Source: Massilia yuzhufengensis
GTDB taxonomy: Bacteria; Pseudomonadota; Gammaproteobacteria; Burkholderiales; Burkholderiaceae_D
Assembly: GCF_900112225.1 (NCBI RefSeq)
Contig: NZ_FOLD01000001.1
Span: forward strand, 186,001-250,000
Reading direction: 5' to 3'
Length of the DNA: 64,000 nucleotides
In this document: positions 56,400-64,000 of the stretch, in pieces
Layout of the letters: every line of letters begins with the position of its first letter
How positions within the stretch are numbered: position 1 is the stretch's first letter
Translations under genes and position numbers: made by a program
The notes under the pieces: generated by a model
Told to the model about the DNA's origin: nothing
The model's input: the letters and a program-made list of their open reading frames with translations, nothing else
The model's database searches: none

Positions 56400-57747
56400 A
56401 CCGAAGCTGCTCATCATCGAAGATGACGTGGGCTTGCAGAAGCAGTTGCGCTGGAGCCTGGACGCCTATGACGTCGTGGTGGCAGGCGACCGCGAAAGCG
56501 CGCTGGCGCTGCTGCGCCGCCACGAGCCGGCGGTGGTCACCATGGACCTGGGCCTGCCGCCCGATCCGGACGGCGCCACCGAGGGCCTGGCGACGCTGCA
56601 GAGCATCCTGGCCCTGGCGCCCGACACCAAGGTGATCGTTCTGACGGGCAACCAGGACCATGCCAATGCCGTCAAGGCAATAGGCATGGGCGCCTATGAT
56701 TTCCACCAGAAGCCGTGCGACCAGGAAGTGCTGAACCTGGTGGTGCAGCGCGCCTTTTTCCTGCATTCGCTGCAGCACGAGAACCGCCGCATGATGCAGA
56801 GCCAGGCCGATTCGCCGATGTCCGGCGTGATCAGCCGCGATCCGGGCATGCTCAAGGTCTGCCGCAGCATCGAGAAAGTGGCGCCGACCTCGGCCTCGGT
56901 CATGCTGTTGGGCGAATCGGGCACCGGCAAGGAAGTGCTGGCGCGCGCACTGCACCAGCTCAGCCCCCGTGCGACCAACCGCTTCATGGCCATCAATTGC
57001 GCCGCCATCCCCGAGAACCTGCTCGAGAGCGAGCTGTTCGGCTACGAAAAGGGCGCGTTTACCGGCGCCGCCAAGCAGACCAAGGGCAAGGTCGAATTGG
57101 CCAGCGGGGGCACTTTTTTCCTGGACGAGGTCGGCGACTTGCCGATGGCCCTGCAGGCCAAGCTGCTGCGCTTCCTGCAGGAGCGTGTGGTCGAGCGCAT
57201 CGGCGGCCACGATGAAATCCCGGTCGACGTGCGGGTGATCTGCGCGACCCACCGCAACCTCAAGGAGCTGGCCCAGAGCGGACGCTTCCGCGAAGACTTG
57301 TACTACCGCCTGTCCGAAATCGTGGTCACGATCCCGCCCTTGCGCGTGCGCGATGGCGACGCGGCGCTGCTGGCGCATCACTTCAAGAACAAGTTCTGTG
57401 CCATGGAGTCCCGGCCGACGCTGCATTTCTCGCCCGAGGCCCTCGCCGCGATCGAGGCTTATGCGTGGCCCGGCAACGTGCGGGAGATGGAGAACTACAT
57501 CAAGCGCGCCGTGATCATGGCTGACGGCTCGGCCATCCAGGCGGAAGACCTGGGCCTGGACGTGGAGGCGGAAGAACAGCCGATCAACTTGCGCCAGATC
57601 CGCGACGAGGCCGAGTACAAGGCGCTGGTCAAGGCGCTGGCCCGGTCTGACGGCAATATTGTCAAGGCATCCGAAGCGCTCGGGATCAGCCGTCCGACCA
57701 TGTACGACCTGATGGCGCGGCACGCGATCAAGGGCACGAATGCCTGA
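56386..57747 (+). CDS. prsR: PrsR-type sigma-54-dependent response regulator
   Basis: 453 residues, TTG start at 56386 with GGAGGA 7 bases upstream, inside prsK. The receiver domain has Asp54 in TMDLGLPPDPDG. The AAA+ domain has Walker A GESGTGKE, the sigma-54 contact motif GAFTGA, Walker B FFLDEVGDLP and the arginine-finger region. A Fis-type helix-turn-helix (SEALGISRPTMYDLM) ends the protein. It should open sigma-54 promoters once phosphorylated by PrsK. The next gene starts 8 bases before its stop. Confidence 0.95.
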   Translation: MTQNKPKLLIIEDDVGLQKQLRWSLDAYDVVVAGDRESALALLRRHEPAVVTMDLGLPPDPDGATEGLATLQSILALAPDTKVIVLTGNQDHANAVKAIGMGAYDFHQKPCDQEVLNLVVQRAFFLHSLQHENRRMMQSQADSPMSGVISRDPGMLKVCRSIEKVAPTSASVMLLGESGTGKEVLARALHQLSPRATNRFMAINCAAIPENLLESELFGYEKGAFTGAAKQTKGKVELASGGTFFLDEVGDLPMALQAKLLRFLQERVVERIGGHDEIPVDVRVICATHRNLKELAQSGRFREDLYYRLSEIVVTIPPLRVRDGDAALLAHHFKNKFCAMESRPTLHFSPEALAAIEAYAWPGNVREMENYIKRAVIMADGSAIQAEDLGLDVEAEEQPINLRQIRDEAEYKALVKALARSDGNIVKASEALGISRPTMYDLMARHAIKGTNA

Positions 57748-58948
57748 GCAGGTTGTCCGTCCGGCCACGGCCGGGCGGACCGCGATGACGCCACACGGCG
57801 TCATGCCCAGCCGCACGCCGGCGCGGGTGCTGCTGGGGGCGATGACCTTGTTCATCGTGTACGGTTCGCTGTTTCCATTCAATTTCACAGCGACGCCTTT
57901 GCCCCTGTCGAGGTTCCTGGCCGAGGTCGATTTGCTCGCGAACCGGGCCGATGCGATCGACAACTTCTTTTTGTTCTTTCCCTTGGGTATCGCGTTATAT
58001 GCAAGTTTTTTCCGTTGGCGCGCACGCACGTTCGGCGCCGTGCTGGCGTTGCTCTCGCTCGCCATCGGCATACAGCTCGCCCAGTTGTACCTGCCCAGCC
58101 GTACTGCCTCGCTATCGGACGCGGTGTGGAATACGCTGGGCATCATGTCCGGGATGCTGGTGGCAACTCAGGCGCAGGCTGTACTTGCAGCCCAGGTAGC
58201 GGCGCATTCGGACAAACGCGACAACTTCCTCCTGGCCCTGATAGCGCTGTGGCTCTGCTACGAGTCTTTCCCCTTCGTCCCGACGCTCGACCTTGGCATG
58301 CTGCGCGCGCATGCGCGCAGCCTTGTGTTCTCGCCGCCATTTGAGCCATCTCGGCTGCTCCAGCATGCCGGGGCTGCAACATTGGCAGCCGTTGCGATGA
58401 TGCATATGGGCTGGCTTCGGCGGCCGCAACGTGGCTTGATGCTGCTCGGCGCTATGGCGCTTGGGCTTGAGGTATGTGTACCTTATGGGACCCTGCGCCG
58501 CGAAACCTTGCTGGGCATCGTGCTCGGCTTGGCCGCTGGCCATTTGTTGGCCTGCGGCGGTCCGACGCGCAACGCCCGGTTAGTAATGCTGCTGGCGCTT
58601 TCCATGCTCGTGTTCACCATCTTGACACCCTATCGGGGGCAGGGGCAGGGTTCGGATTTTACGTGGACTCCGTTCCCACACCTTCTGCTGTATGGCAGCG
58701 TGGGCAGGCTGCCACCGGCGGCGTTCGAGGCGCTCGCGATCGGTGCCATGTTGTGGGCGGGTCAGCGTCTTGCCCGTGGTTCTGCGCTGGGATGCTGTAT
58801 GCTGACGCTTCTGGTGGCGTGCTTGTTCGAACTATGGCGAGTATGTGTTGCTGGCTATGACGGCGACACCACCTTGATGGTGCTAGCGCTGGCATTGGCG
58901 CCTTGCGCGGTAGCCTGGCGTCCCCGGGCCGATTCCGTCGCGCCCTAA
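57740..58948 (+). CDS. VanZ-family membrane protein
   Basis: 402 residues with about ten helices. The VanZ-type core is in the first 140 residues: FIVYGSLFPFNF, the polar DAIDNFFLFFPLGIALY and LYLPSRTASLSDAVWNTLG. A second hydrophobic half (220-395) has no recognised domain. VanZ-like proteins are common in exosortase-A loci, with unknown function. ATG at 57740 overlaps prsR by 8 bases, so translation is probably coupled. It is the last rightward gene and converges on the TPR gene. Confidence 0.82.
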   Translation: MPEQVVRPATAGRTAMTPHGVMPSRTPARVLLGAMTLFIVYGSLFPFNFTATPLPLSRFLAEVDLLANRADAIDNFFLFFPLGIALYASFFRWRARTFGAVLALLSLAIGIQLAQLYLPSRTASLSDAVWNTLGIMSGMLVATQAQAVLAAQVAAHSDKRDNFLLALIALWLCYESFPFVPTLDLGMLRAHARSLVFSPPFEPSRLLQHAGAATLAAVAMMHMGWLRRPQRGLMLLGAMALGLEVCVPYGTLRRETLLGIVLGLAAGHLLACGGPTRNARLVMLLALSMLVFTILTPYRGQGQGSDFTWTPFPHLLLYGSVGRLPPAAFEALAIGAMLWAGQRLARGSALGCCMLTLLVACLFELWRVCVAGYDGDTTLMVLALALAPCAVAWRPRADSVAP

Positions 58949-59002
58949 GCCGGGGCGCCTCATCGCTGTGAAAGGACGTTCCCGACTTGAACCCGCACCG
59001 CG

Positions 59003-59671
59003 TCAGCCCGCCGGTGTCTCTTCAACAGGTTTGTTTTCAGCTGGTGTTTCCTCGGCAGGCTTGTCTTTCCACTTGCCGGCCTTGATCAGTTGGTTTTTTA
59101 GGCCCGGGAGCGGGTAACGCTGGTCGTAGGCCTTGTGCGCGTGATACAGAGCTTTTTCGTAGTCGTTCTTCTTCAGGTAAGCCAAACCGATGTTGTAATT
59201 GAACATAGCGTTATCGGGATCAAAACGGATCGCCTCCTTGTATTGTGCCAACGCCTCGTCGCGTTGGCCCTTGCTCGAGAGGTAGGCCCCGTATAGGTTG
59301 TAGACAACCGCGTCATTCGGTGCGAGGCGCTGCGCTCGCAAAAAGTAGCACTCGACTGGCCATTTGGTCTTGGGAATCATTACCACCTTGTCGCGTAATG
59401 CAACGCGCGACAGGGTCGCCAAGGCACGGTGGTGGTTGGGAAAGGCTCGCAAGGTGTAATCCAAGTCACCGCCCAGTTCATCAGTAGCTCCGCGAATCCC
59501 AGCTTCAACTTCTTCCGTGAAGTGCGCACCGTCGACGATAGGCAGCTTGCCTTTTTCGGTGCGATAGTCGTAAGGTCCGTAGTGGTTTTCGAGCTTGCCG
59601 CAGAATTCACGGGCGCTTGCCGTGGAAGGAAGCGCCAGCGCCGCAGCTATTGCTAGTACGATGATCTTCAT
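59003..59671 (-). CDS. Exported TPR-repeat protein
   Basis: 222 residues from ATG 59671 with AAGGA upstream; an extension to 59701 is unsupported. Sec signal of about 20 residues ending STASA. Two to three TPR units lie at about 115-190, with AVVYNLYGAYLSSKGQRDEA and MFNYNIGLAYLKKNDYEKA as the clearest. An acidic Pro/Glu/Thr tail repeats PAEETPAE. It should act as a periplasmic scaffold. It is 40 bases after hydrolase 1 and likely the last gene of that leftward operon. Confidence 0.8.
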   Translation of the reverse strand: MKIIVLAIAAALALPSTASAREFCGKLENHYGPYDYRTEKGKLPIVDGAHFTEEVEAGIRGATDELGGDLDYTLRAFPNHHRALATLSRVALRDKVVMIPKTKWPVECYFLRAQRLAPNDAVVYNLYGAYLSSKGQRDEALAQYKEAIRFDPDNAMFNYNIGLAYLKKNDYEKALYHAHKAYDQRYPLPGLKNQLIKAGKWKDKPAEETPAENKPVEETPAG

Positions 59672-59711
59672 AAATCCTTGCTCGTCCCTGAGTGTCATCA
59701 ATGAGTATTGC

Positions 59712-60566
59712 CTATCCGCGTAACCACTCGGTAGTCCAGGATGTTACCTGGTCACGCCATATCCGGCGCGAAAAGGTATGGTCTGCGTCGTTCAAGTGTC
59801 GCCGAGTGATGCGTGGTGCCCCAAGTAGCGTTGGCCAACCATGCGAACTGCCCGCCATATCGAGGAATTCCTTGGCGGTCAAATCCATGCCGCTGAAGAT
59901 AAACAGCACCGGCCCGACAAATTCTTGAAGGCCGAAACGCATGCGTTCGGGCAGAGGCGCCCTGCCAAGGGTGCCCTGACCGACGTCTGGTCGTGGCCCG
60001 CTTCCAAGGACGGTGCCAACCTGCGTTAATAACGAGCGGGCCGCATCGCGAAAGGCGAACTGCCCGCTGAGCAACTTTTTCCATAGCTCGGGTGACAATA
60101 AGCGCGCGCCGTAATAATGTTTGAGTGTTGCCTTGGCCAGCCCTTCGGTCGTACGCACCCACGGATTGAGCAGCACCAGGCCCTTGACGCGCGGATCCTG
60201 GTGGGCATAAAACAGCGCAGCCGAGGCGCCGTCGCACAGGCCCCAGATCACGACTTCTTCCAGCGCGGGCACCATCGCAAAGAACTGGTCGATGGCTGCG
60301 CGCAGGTCGTGGCCCACCTCCTCGAAAGTGCGCAAGGCGCCGCTGCTGTCGCCCATCCCGCGATAGTCGAAGCGCAGGGTAGCATGGCCTTGCGCAGCCA
60401 GGCCGCGCGCCAGCAGGGTGAACTGACGGTGGCTGCCGGCCCGGTACTGTGGCCCGCCTACCACCACCAGCACGCCGCGGCGTTGTGGACGTTCAGGCAG
60501 GCTGAGGATGCCGAACAAGTCTTCGCCCTGGCACGCGAAGCGTACCGCGACGTCGCGCTGGCTCAT
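59712..60566 (-). CDS. Exosortase-A-associated hydrolase 1
   Basis: 284 residues from ATG 60566, overlapping hydrolase 2's stop as ATGA; the larger open frame reaching 61103 is a shadow. Alpha/beta-hydrolase fold with VVGGPQYRAGSHRQF, FDYRGMGDSSG and a nucleophile elbow that reads GLCDGA, so Cys replaces Ser. The acid may lie in SGMDLTAKEF and the base His in DADHTFS. These match the family found beside exosortase A. The substrate is unknown; the ACP gene in the same operon hints at acyl-thioester chemistry, by inference. Confidence 0.88.
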   Translation of the reverse strand: MSQRDVAVRFACQGEDLFGILSLPERPQRRGVLVVVGGPQYRAGSHRQFTLLARGLAAQGHATLRFDYRGMGDSSGALRTFEEVGHDLRAAIDQFFAMVPALEEVVIWGLCDGASAALFYAHQDPRVKGLVLLNPWVRTTEGLAKATLKHYYGARLLSPELWKKLLSGQFAFRDAARSLLTQVGTVLGSGPRPDVGQGTLGRAPLPERMRFGLQEFVGPVLFIFSGMDLTAKEFLDMAGSSHGWPTLLGAPRITRRHLNDADHTFSRRIWRDQVTSWTTEWLRG

Positions 60567-61423
60567 GCCGCCTCCCGGCAGTGCACGGGCACGGCGTCCA
60601 GCGCGGCGCATGTTGCGTCCGTCAGCGCGTCCGACTCGCTGATTTCCTGGGTGGCCCAGAATGCCGGACCGGTCACCTGCTGCAGGCGCAGGTCGCAGCC
60701 TTGGGTGCGCCATTTGTCGGCCAGGCGCGCGAGCGCCGGAGCCAACGGGCGATCCGGGGCCGAGATCATCTCGAACCAGTGCACCCGGCTGGCCGCAGGT
60801 GCGAGCCGGGCTGCGTCGAGGCTGTCGATGGCGGCCGCCAGTTGCGGCGCCAGCTCGTAGCCGGCCACTTCCAGCGCCTGGCCGCCCAGCAGGGTGGTGC
60901 GCAGCATGCCGGTATTGCTGGCGGCCTTGTTTGGATCCGCTTCCGGCTGGGCAAGCATTTCGTTCACGCTCAGCAGGCGCAGGAATTGCTTCAAGAAAGC
61001 GCCGCCCTGCTGGACCGGTTGCCATAGAACGATGTCGGGCACGGCGCGTGCAGAACGCTGCGCGAATTCCAGCGCCAGCAGCCCGCCGAGGCGCAATCCC
61101 CACAAGCCGACCGGAACCTCGAGGCGCGCGTGTAGCCAGGCGCTGGCCGCTTCGAGGTCAGCCAGCCAGGTCTCCCAGCGCGCATCGGCGAAGTCGCCGC
61201 TGCTGTCGCCGCAACCGTACAGGTCCAGCTGCAACACACCGTAGCCGCGTGCGGCCAGGGCACGCGCCGTCAGCGCCGCCATCCGGCGCGCTTTGTTCAT
61301 TTCGTCGCCAAATGGATGCACGTACAGCAGCGCGCCGCGGCAAGCGCCTGCAGGCGGATGGAACAGGCAGAAGCGCTGGCCGGGTTCTGCGTCCAGGAAG
61401 AACGGCTCGGCGCTGGGATTCAT
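60563..61423 (-). CDS. Exosortase-A-associated hydrolase 2
   Basis: 286 residues. Alpha/beta-hydrolase fold with LYVHPFGDEMNKARRM, LDLYGCGDSSGDF and an elbow that reads GLRLGG, so the nucleophile position is Arg rather than Ser or Cys. It is probably not a classical hydrolase and may be a partner of hydrolase 1. Known: the two proteins always occur together in type 1 exosortase loci. ATGA overlaps link it to the ACP upstream and hydrolase 1 downstream. Confidence 0.88.
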   Translation of the reverse strand: MNPSAEPFFLDAEPGQRFCLFHPPAGACRGALLYVHPFGDEMNKARRMAALTARALAARGYGVLQLDLYGCGDSSGDFADARWETWLADLEAASAWLHARLEVPVGLWGLRLGGLLALEFAQRSARAVPDIVLWQPVQQGGAFLKQFLRLLSVNEMLAQPEADPNKAASNTGMLRTTLLGGQALEVAGYELAPQLAAAIDSLDAARLAPAASRVHWFEMISAPDRPLAPALARLADKWRTQGCDLRLQQVTGPAFWATQEISESDALTDATCAALDAVPVHCREAA

Positions 61424-61665
61424 GCCATTTTTTGTTCGACGAAGGCCGTGAGGCTGCCCAGCGTTTCGAAGGTGCTGGCACTGATTTCGTCATCGTCGAT
61501 CTCGAAGCCGAAATGTTCTTCCAGTGCGCCGATCAGGTTGACCACCGCCATCGAATCGAGCTCGGGAATGCTGCCCAGCAGCGGCGATTGCGCGGTGAGC
61601 GAATTGGCGGCATCGCCCAGGCTGAGTACGTCCGCGAGAATGCGCTTTACGTCGTCAATGTACAC
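61420..61665 (-). CDS. Acyl carrier protein
   Basis: 81 residues starting at GTG 61665, with GGAG 5 bases upstream; a larger open frame to 61761 lacks a ribosome-binding site. The 4'-phosphopantetheine site is the Ser of PELDSMAVVNLI near residue 37. Helices 1-3 of the fold are recognisable, followed by the tail ending LTAFVEQKMA. It holds acyl groups as thioesters in the cytoplasm. Such ACPs occur in exosortase-A loci, next to the two hydrolases. The stop overlaps the hydrolase 2 start as ATGA. Confidence 0.9.
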   Translation of the reverse strand: MYIDDVKRILADVLSLGDAANSLTAQSPLLGSIPELDSMAVVNLIGALEEHFGFEIDDDEISASTFETLGSLTAFVEQKMA

Positions 61666-61800
61666 AATTACTCCATGAATCCGTGAGTGGGTGAATGATC
61701 CGGTGCAGTCACCGGAAGGGGAGGCGCCAAGGCTGCAAGTGCATGCACGACGGAATGCCATGGTACACGGTGCCCATCCGTCCAGTCCAGCGCGCGTGGC

Positions 61801-62808
61801 TCAGGCTGTCTCTCCCGCGCGCCGCATGTTTTGCATCAGCCGCATGGCGAAACGGATCCAGTTGCGATCCCAGGGCGTAAAGCGCGGCAACTGGTAGAAG
61901 TTGCTCGATGGGCTGGCAGCGCCCCACGAGGTCGATACCGCGCTGGTGAACCCGGCTGCGCGCACCATGTCAGCATGCTCGGCCAGGTAATCCTGGCCTG
62001 GTTTGCCGTTGGGATAGGCGAAGCTGTACACAGGCGCGCCCAGCAGCGCTTCAAGTGCTTCCTTGCCGTCGGAAATTTCGCGCCGTGCCTGTTCCGGCGC
62101 GAGCCGGGCAAGGATCGGATGATTGACGGTATGGCCTCCGATTTCCATGCCTGCGGCGTGCAACTGGCGCACCTGGGTGCCGGTCATCATCAAGTCGTCC
62201 GGCAGCGCCACGCCGACCAGTTCGCGCAGCAGCTCCACCTGTTCGTGACGCTCGGCCAATGGCAGGTACTTCAGCTTGGCGAGCAGGGTGCCAATCGCAT
62301 GGCGCCGGCTGTTGAGCGAATCCAGGCGCAGCACACCAAAGCCGGCACGGCCAAGGTCGATCTGGTCGGGCGCACGGCGGACCAGTTCGATGATGGTGTC
62401 GTTCCACATGCGTCCACCATCCAGGAAGCCGGTGGACACGTAGAAGGTAGCGGCCACGCCATGGCGGCGCAGGATCGGCAGCGCAACTTCGGCGTTATCG
62501 GCGTAGCCGTCGTCGAAGGTGATGCAGGTCGCGCGCGGGGGCAGGGTGCCGGCGCGCAGTTGCACCAAGCCTTGCTCGAGCGTGACCAGATTGAAACAGG
62601 CCGTCAACAGACCCAGTAGTTGGTCGAAGCGGGCGGCGTCGACCTCGTTCGGGAACAGGGGATCGGCTTGCGGCAGCACGCGGTGGAAGATCAGGATCGA
62701 CAGGCGCTGGCGTGGGCTGCCGAGGGCAAGGATCGACTTGAGCAAAGGATACATAGTAATGGAGGCGGCGCCAGTGGCCGTCGGCAGATCGGAATAGAAA
62801 AGTGACAT
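61801..62808 (-). CDS. Polysaccharide deacetylase (carbohydrate esterase 4 type)
   Basis: 335 residues. The NodB-type catalytic motifs are TFDDGYADN (first Asp is the base, second binds metal) and GGHTVNHPIL (two metal-binding His). Near the N-terminus RLSILIFHRVLP is the usual lead-in of EPS-locus deacetylases. No clear signal peptide, so it may work in the cytoplasm or be anchored by interaction. It would remove N-acetyl groups from the EPS or its lipid-linked repeat. Start ATG 62808; an ATG at 62754 is possible. It follows the ligase gene by 18 bases. Confidence 0.88.
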   Translation of the reverse strand: MSLFYSDLPTATGAASITMYPLLKSILALGSPRQRLSILIFHRVLPQADPLFPNEVDAARFDQLLGLLTACFNLVTLEQGLVQLRAGTLPPRATCITFDDGYADNAEVALPILRRHGVAATFYVSTGFLDGGRMWNDTIIELVRRAPDQIDLGRAGFGVLRLDSLNSRRHAIGTLLAKLKYLPLAERHEQVELLRELVGVALPDDLMMTGTQVRQLHAAGMEIGGHTVNHPILARLAPEQARREISDGKEALEALLGAPVYSFAYPNGKPGQDYLAEHADMVRAAGFTSAVSTSWGAASPSSNFYQLPRFTPWDRNWIRFAMRLMQNMRRAGETA

Positions 62809-62826
62809 GAAAGCTCGCTCGTTAGC

Positions 62827-64000
62827 TCAGGTGGCGGTGACTGCTTTGGGCCGCAACGATTGGCGAGAATCAGGAAAGCTGTGCTGGGTTCCTGTCTTTT
62901 GCTCGGCCAGATGTTTCTCGACGAGCACACCAGTCGCTACCATGGTCATCATCAGGTAATACTGTACATCGTAATAAACGAGACTGAGGAACGCACCTCC
63001 GACGGAAAACCCAACCATGCTTACCTGCAGCATCGTCGCAAGGTCTTTTGCCCAATGCAATTCAGGTAGTTTTTCGGTCTTTCGTATGATCCAGGAGCCT
63101 TTGCGCCAAGTAAGGAAACCCAAGGTCATGTAAAGCAGGAATCCCACCCAACCATGTTCGCCCAAGGCTTGGAAGTAGATGCTATGGGCCGCGTGTGGAT
63201 CCTCCGGGTCTGGCGCATATTTGGCGAAAACAGGACCTTTCCAAAGTTCGAAACCACCTCCAACCAGTGGCCGGTCATTAGCCAGATTGACCGCCAGCTT
63301 CCACGCATTGATACGCCCCATCGCCGACGCATCAGATTGGTATTCATTGATAGTATCCATGCGCTCTGTCCACTTGTCCGGCATGAATGCAATTGCCACA
63401 GGAATCATAAGTACCATTACGATGCCTGGCACCAATTTTTTCGGACTTTTGATCCACAGGAAGAACAGCATGGCTGCGACGCCAAGCAATGCACCGCGCG
63501 AGTAGGAACCGATTGCAGCGGCCGCGCACAAAGGCATCGAAACAGCCAACGCGCGCCGTACCCATTTATTCTGTGATACCAGCCGAAGGTAGAACATGAT
63601 GGGAATGATAGTAATGAAGGCCAAGGCGACTTCATTGTTACCTTCGATGAGGCTCCCAGATGGACCCCATACAATGTTGCCGCCACCAGTCAAGATGGTG
63701 AACAGGCCGCCCTTGGTGCCGTAATAACCGATCGAAATCATTAAGGCCCAAGCTAGACATTCAATTTGCCGACGCGTCTTGATCATCATGCCAGTAACCA
63801 GAGTCATTAACATAATTTTGTTGACTTGTGACAGTCTTTCCTGTGCGCTTTCCGGATAGAACGCAAACAGTGTTGTCAAGTTCATCCACAAGGTAAACAT
63901 GATGAGCGTCACTGTAATTGGCGTGACCGGCAGCTTTTTCGGGTCGCGCGTGATGACCACGCCAACCAGGGTCACTCCAGCAATGATGGCGGCAAAGGGA
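62827..64000 (-). CDS. O-antigen-ligase/polymerase-like protein of the exosortase-A locus, 5' end cut off
   Basis: The frame stays open to the right edge (PFAAIIAG precedes a GTG at 63975), so the N-terminus is outside. At least 390 residues are visible, with about nine helices and a large periplasmic loop. The Wzy/WaaL-type features are SYSRGALLGVAAML and, in the loop, RPLVGGGFELW and AAHSIYFQALGEHGWVGFLLY. It resembles the family named putative O-glycosylation ligase in these loci and may polymerise or attach the glycan outside the inner membrane. The C-terminal 30 residues are hydrophilic. Confidence 0.88.
   Translation of the reverse strand, partial: PFAAIIAGVTLVGVVITRDPKKLPVTPITVTLIMFTLWMNLTTLFAFYPESAQERLSQVNKIMLMTLVTGMMIKTRRQIECLAWALMISIGYYGTKGGLFTILTGGGNIVWGPSGSLIEGNNEVALAFITIIPIMFYLRLVSQNKWVRRALAVSMPLCAAAAIGSYSRGALLGVAAMLFFLWIKSPKKLVPGIVMVLMIPVAIAFMPDKWTERMDTINEYQSDASAMGRINAWKLAVNLANDRPLVGGGFELWKGPVFAKYAPDPEDPHAAHSIYFQALGEHGWVGFLLYMTLGFLTWRKGSWIIRKTEKLPELHWAKDLATMLQVSMVGFSVGGAFLSLVYYDVQYYLMMTMVATGVLVEKHLAEQKTGTQHSFPDSRQSLRPKAVTAT

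Noticed and set aside
56368..58146. Long leftward open frame opposite prsR and the VanZ gene
   Set aside because: Antisense of a textbook sigma-54 regulator; composition is typical of a shadow frame.

Overview
The window reads as chromosomal DNA of a high-GC betaproteobacterium, most likely Oxalobacteraceae close to Massilia. This is inferred from the minCDE order, an adjacent phaA-phaB pair, the hemA-prfA-prmC neighbourhood, a PEP-CTERM protein, and an exosortase-A type exopolysaccharide (EPS) locus with prsK/prsR. No rRNA genes, CRISPR arrays, integrases or recognisable insertion sequences were seen. One tRNA gene is present.

Region 1 (1-16.8 kb) is mostly housekeeping. It holds the 3' end of a Kup potassium transporter, an FKBP-type lipoprotein, a double HAF-repeat protein with an internal PEP-CTERM motif, an ElaA-like acetyltransferase, a histone-deacetylase-fold protein missing two active-site residues, gshA, a DUF885 protein, prmC-dsbB-prfA-hemA, an orphan OmpR-type regulator, a DUF697-like membrane protein, and minC-minD-minE.

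Region 2 (16.8-37.3 kb) is metabolic and envelope-related. It holds phaA-phaB, a fold-type III PLP enzyme, a proline iminopeptidase, a DUF2721 protein, a small unknown protein, fadH, a FabH-like ketosynthase, a carboxy-terminal processing protease, a TonB-dependent receptor followed by two tandem M13 metallopeptidases, a beta-helix protein, a dihaem cytochrome c and tRNA-Arg(CCG). A family of short GC-rich palindromes recurs at gene ends in regions 1 and 2.

Region 3 (37.3-49.8 kb) is a glycan-modification block. Its middle (about 40-46.5 kb) is visibly richer in A/T than the flanks. Two sets of genes resemble three-part Gtr decoration systems: a lipid-carrier-dependent GT2, a GtrA-type flippase and a large GT-C-like membrane protein. 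The first set also has a RffA/WecE-type aminotransferase, a NeuD/PglD-type acyltransferase and a WbqC protein, and the last four genes overlap by ATGA. I infer that it builds an acylated amino-sugar on a polyprenyl carrier and moves it to the periplasm.

Region 4 (49.8-64 kb) is the EPS locus. Rightward genes make UDP-HexNAcA precursors (tviB, tviC), start the glycan (PEP-CTERM-type sugar transferase) and sense and regulate (prsK, prsR), followed by a VanZ-like protein. Convergent leftward genes are an O-antigen-ligase-like protein (cut by the window end), a polysaccharide deacetylase, an acyl carrier protein, the two exosortase-A-associated alpha/beta hydrolases and a TPR protein. The exosortase itself is not in the window and probably lies beyond 64 kb.
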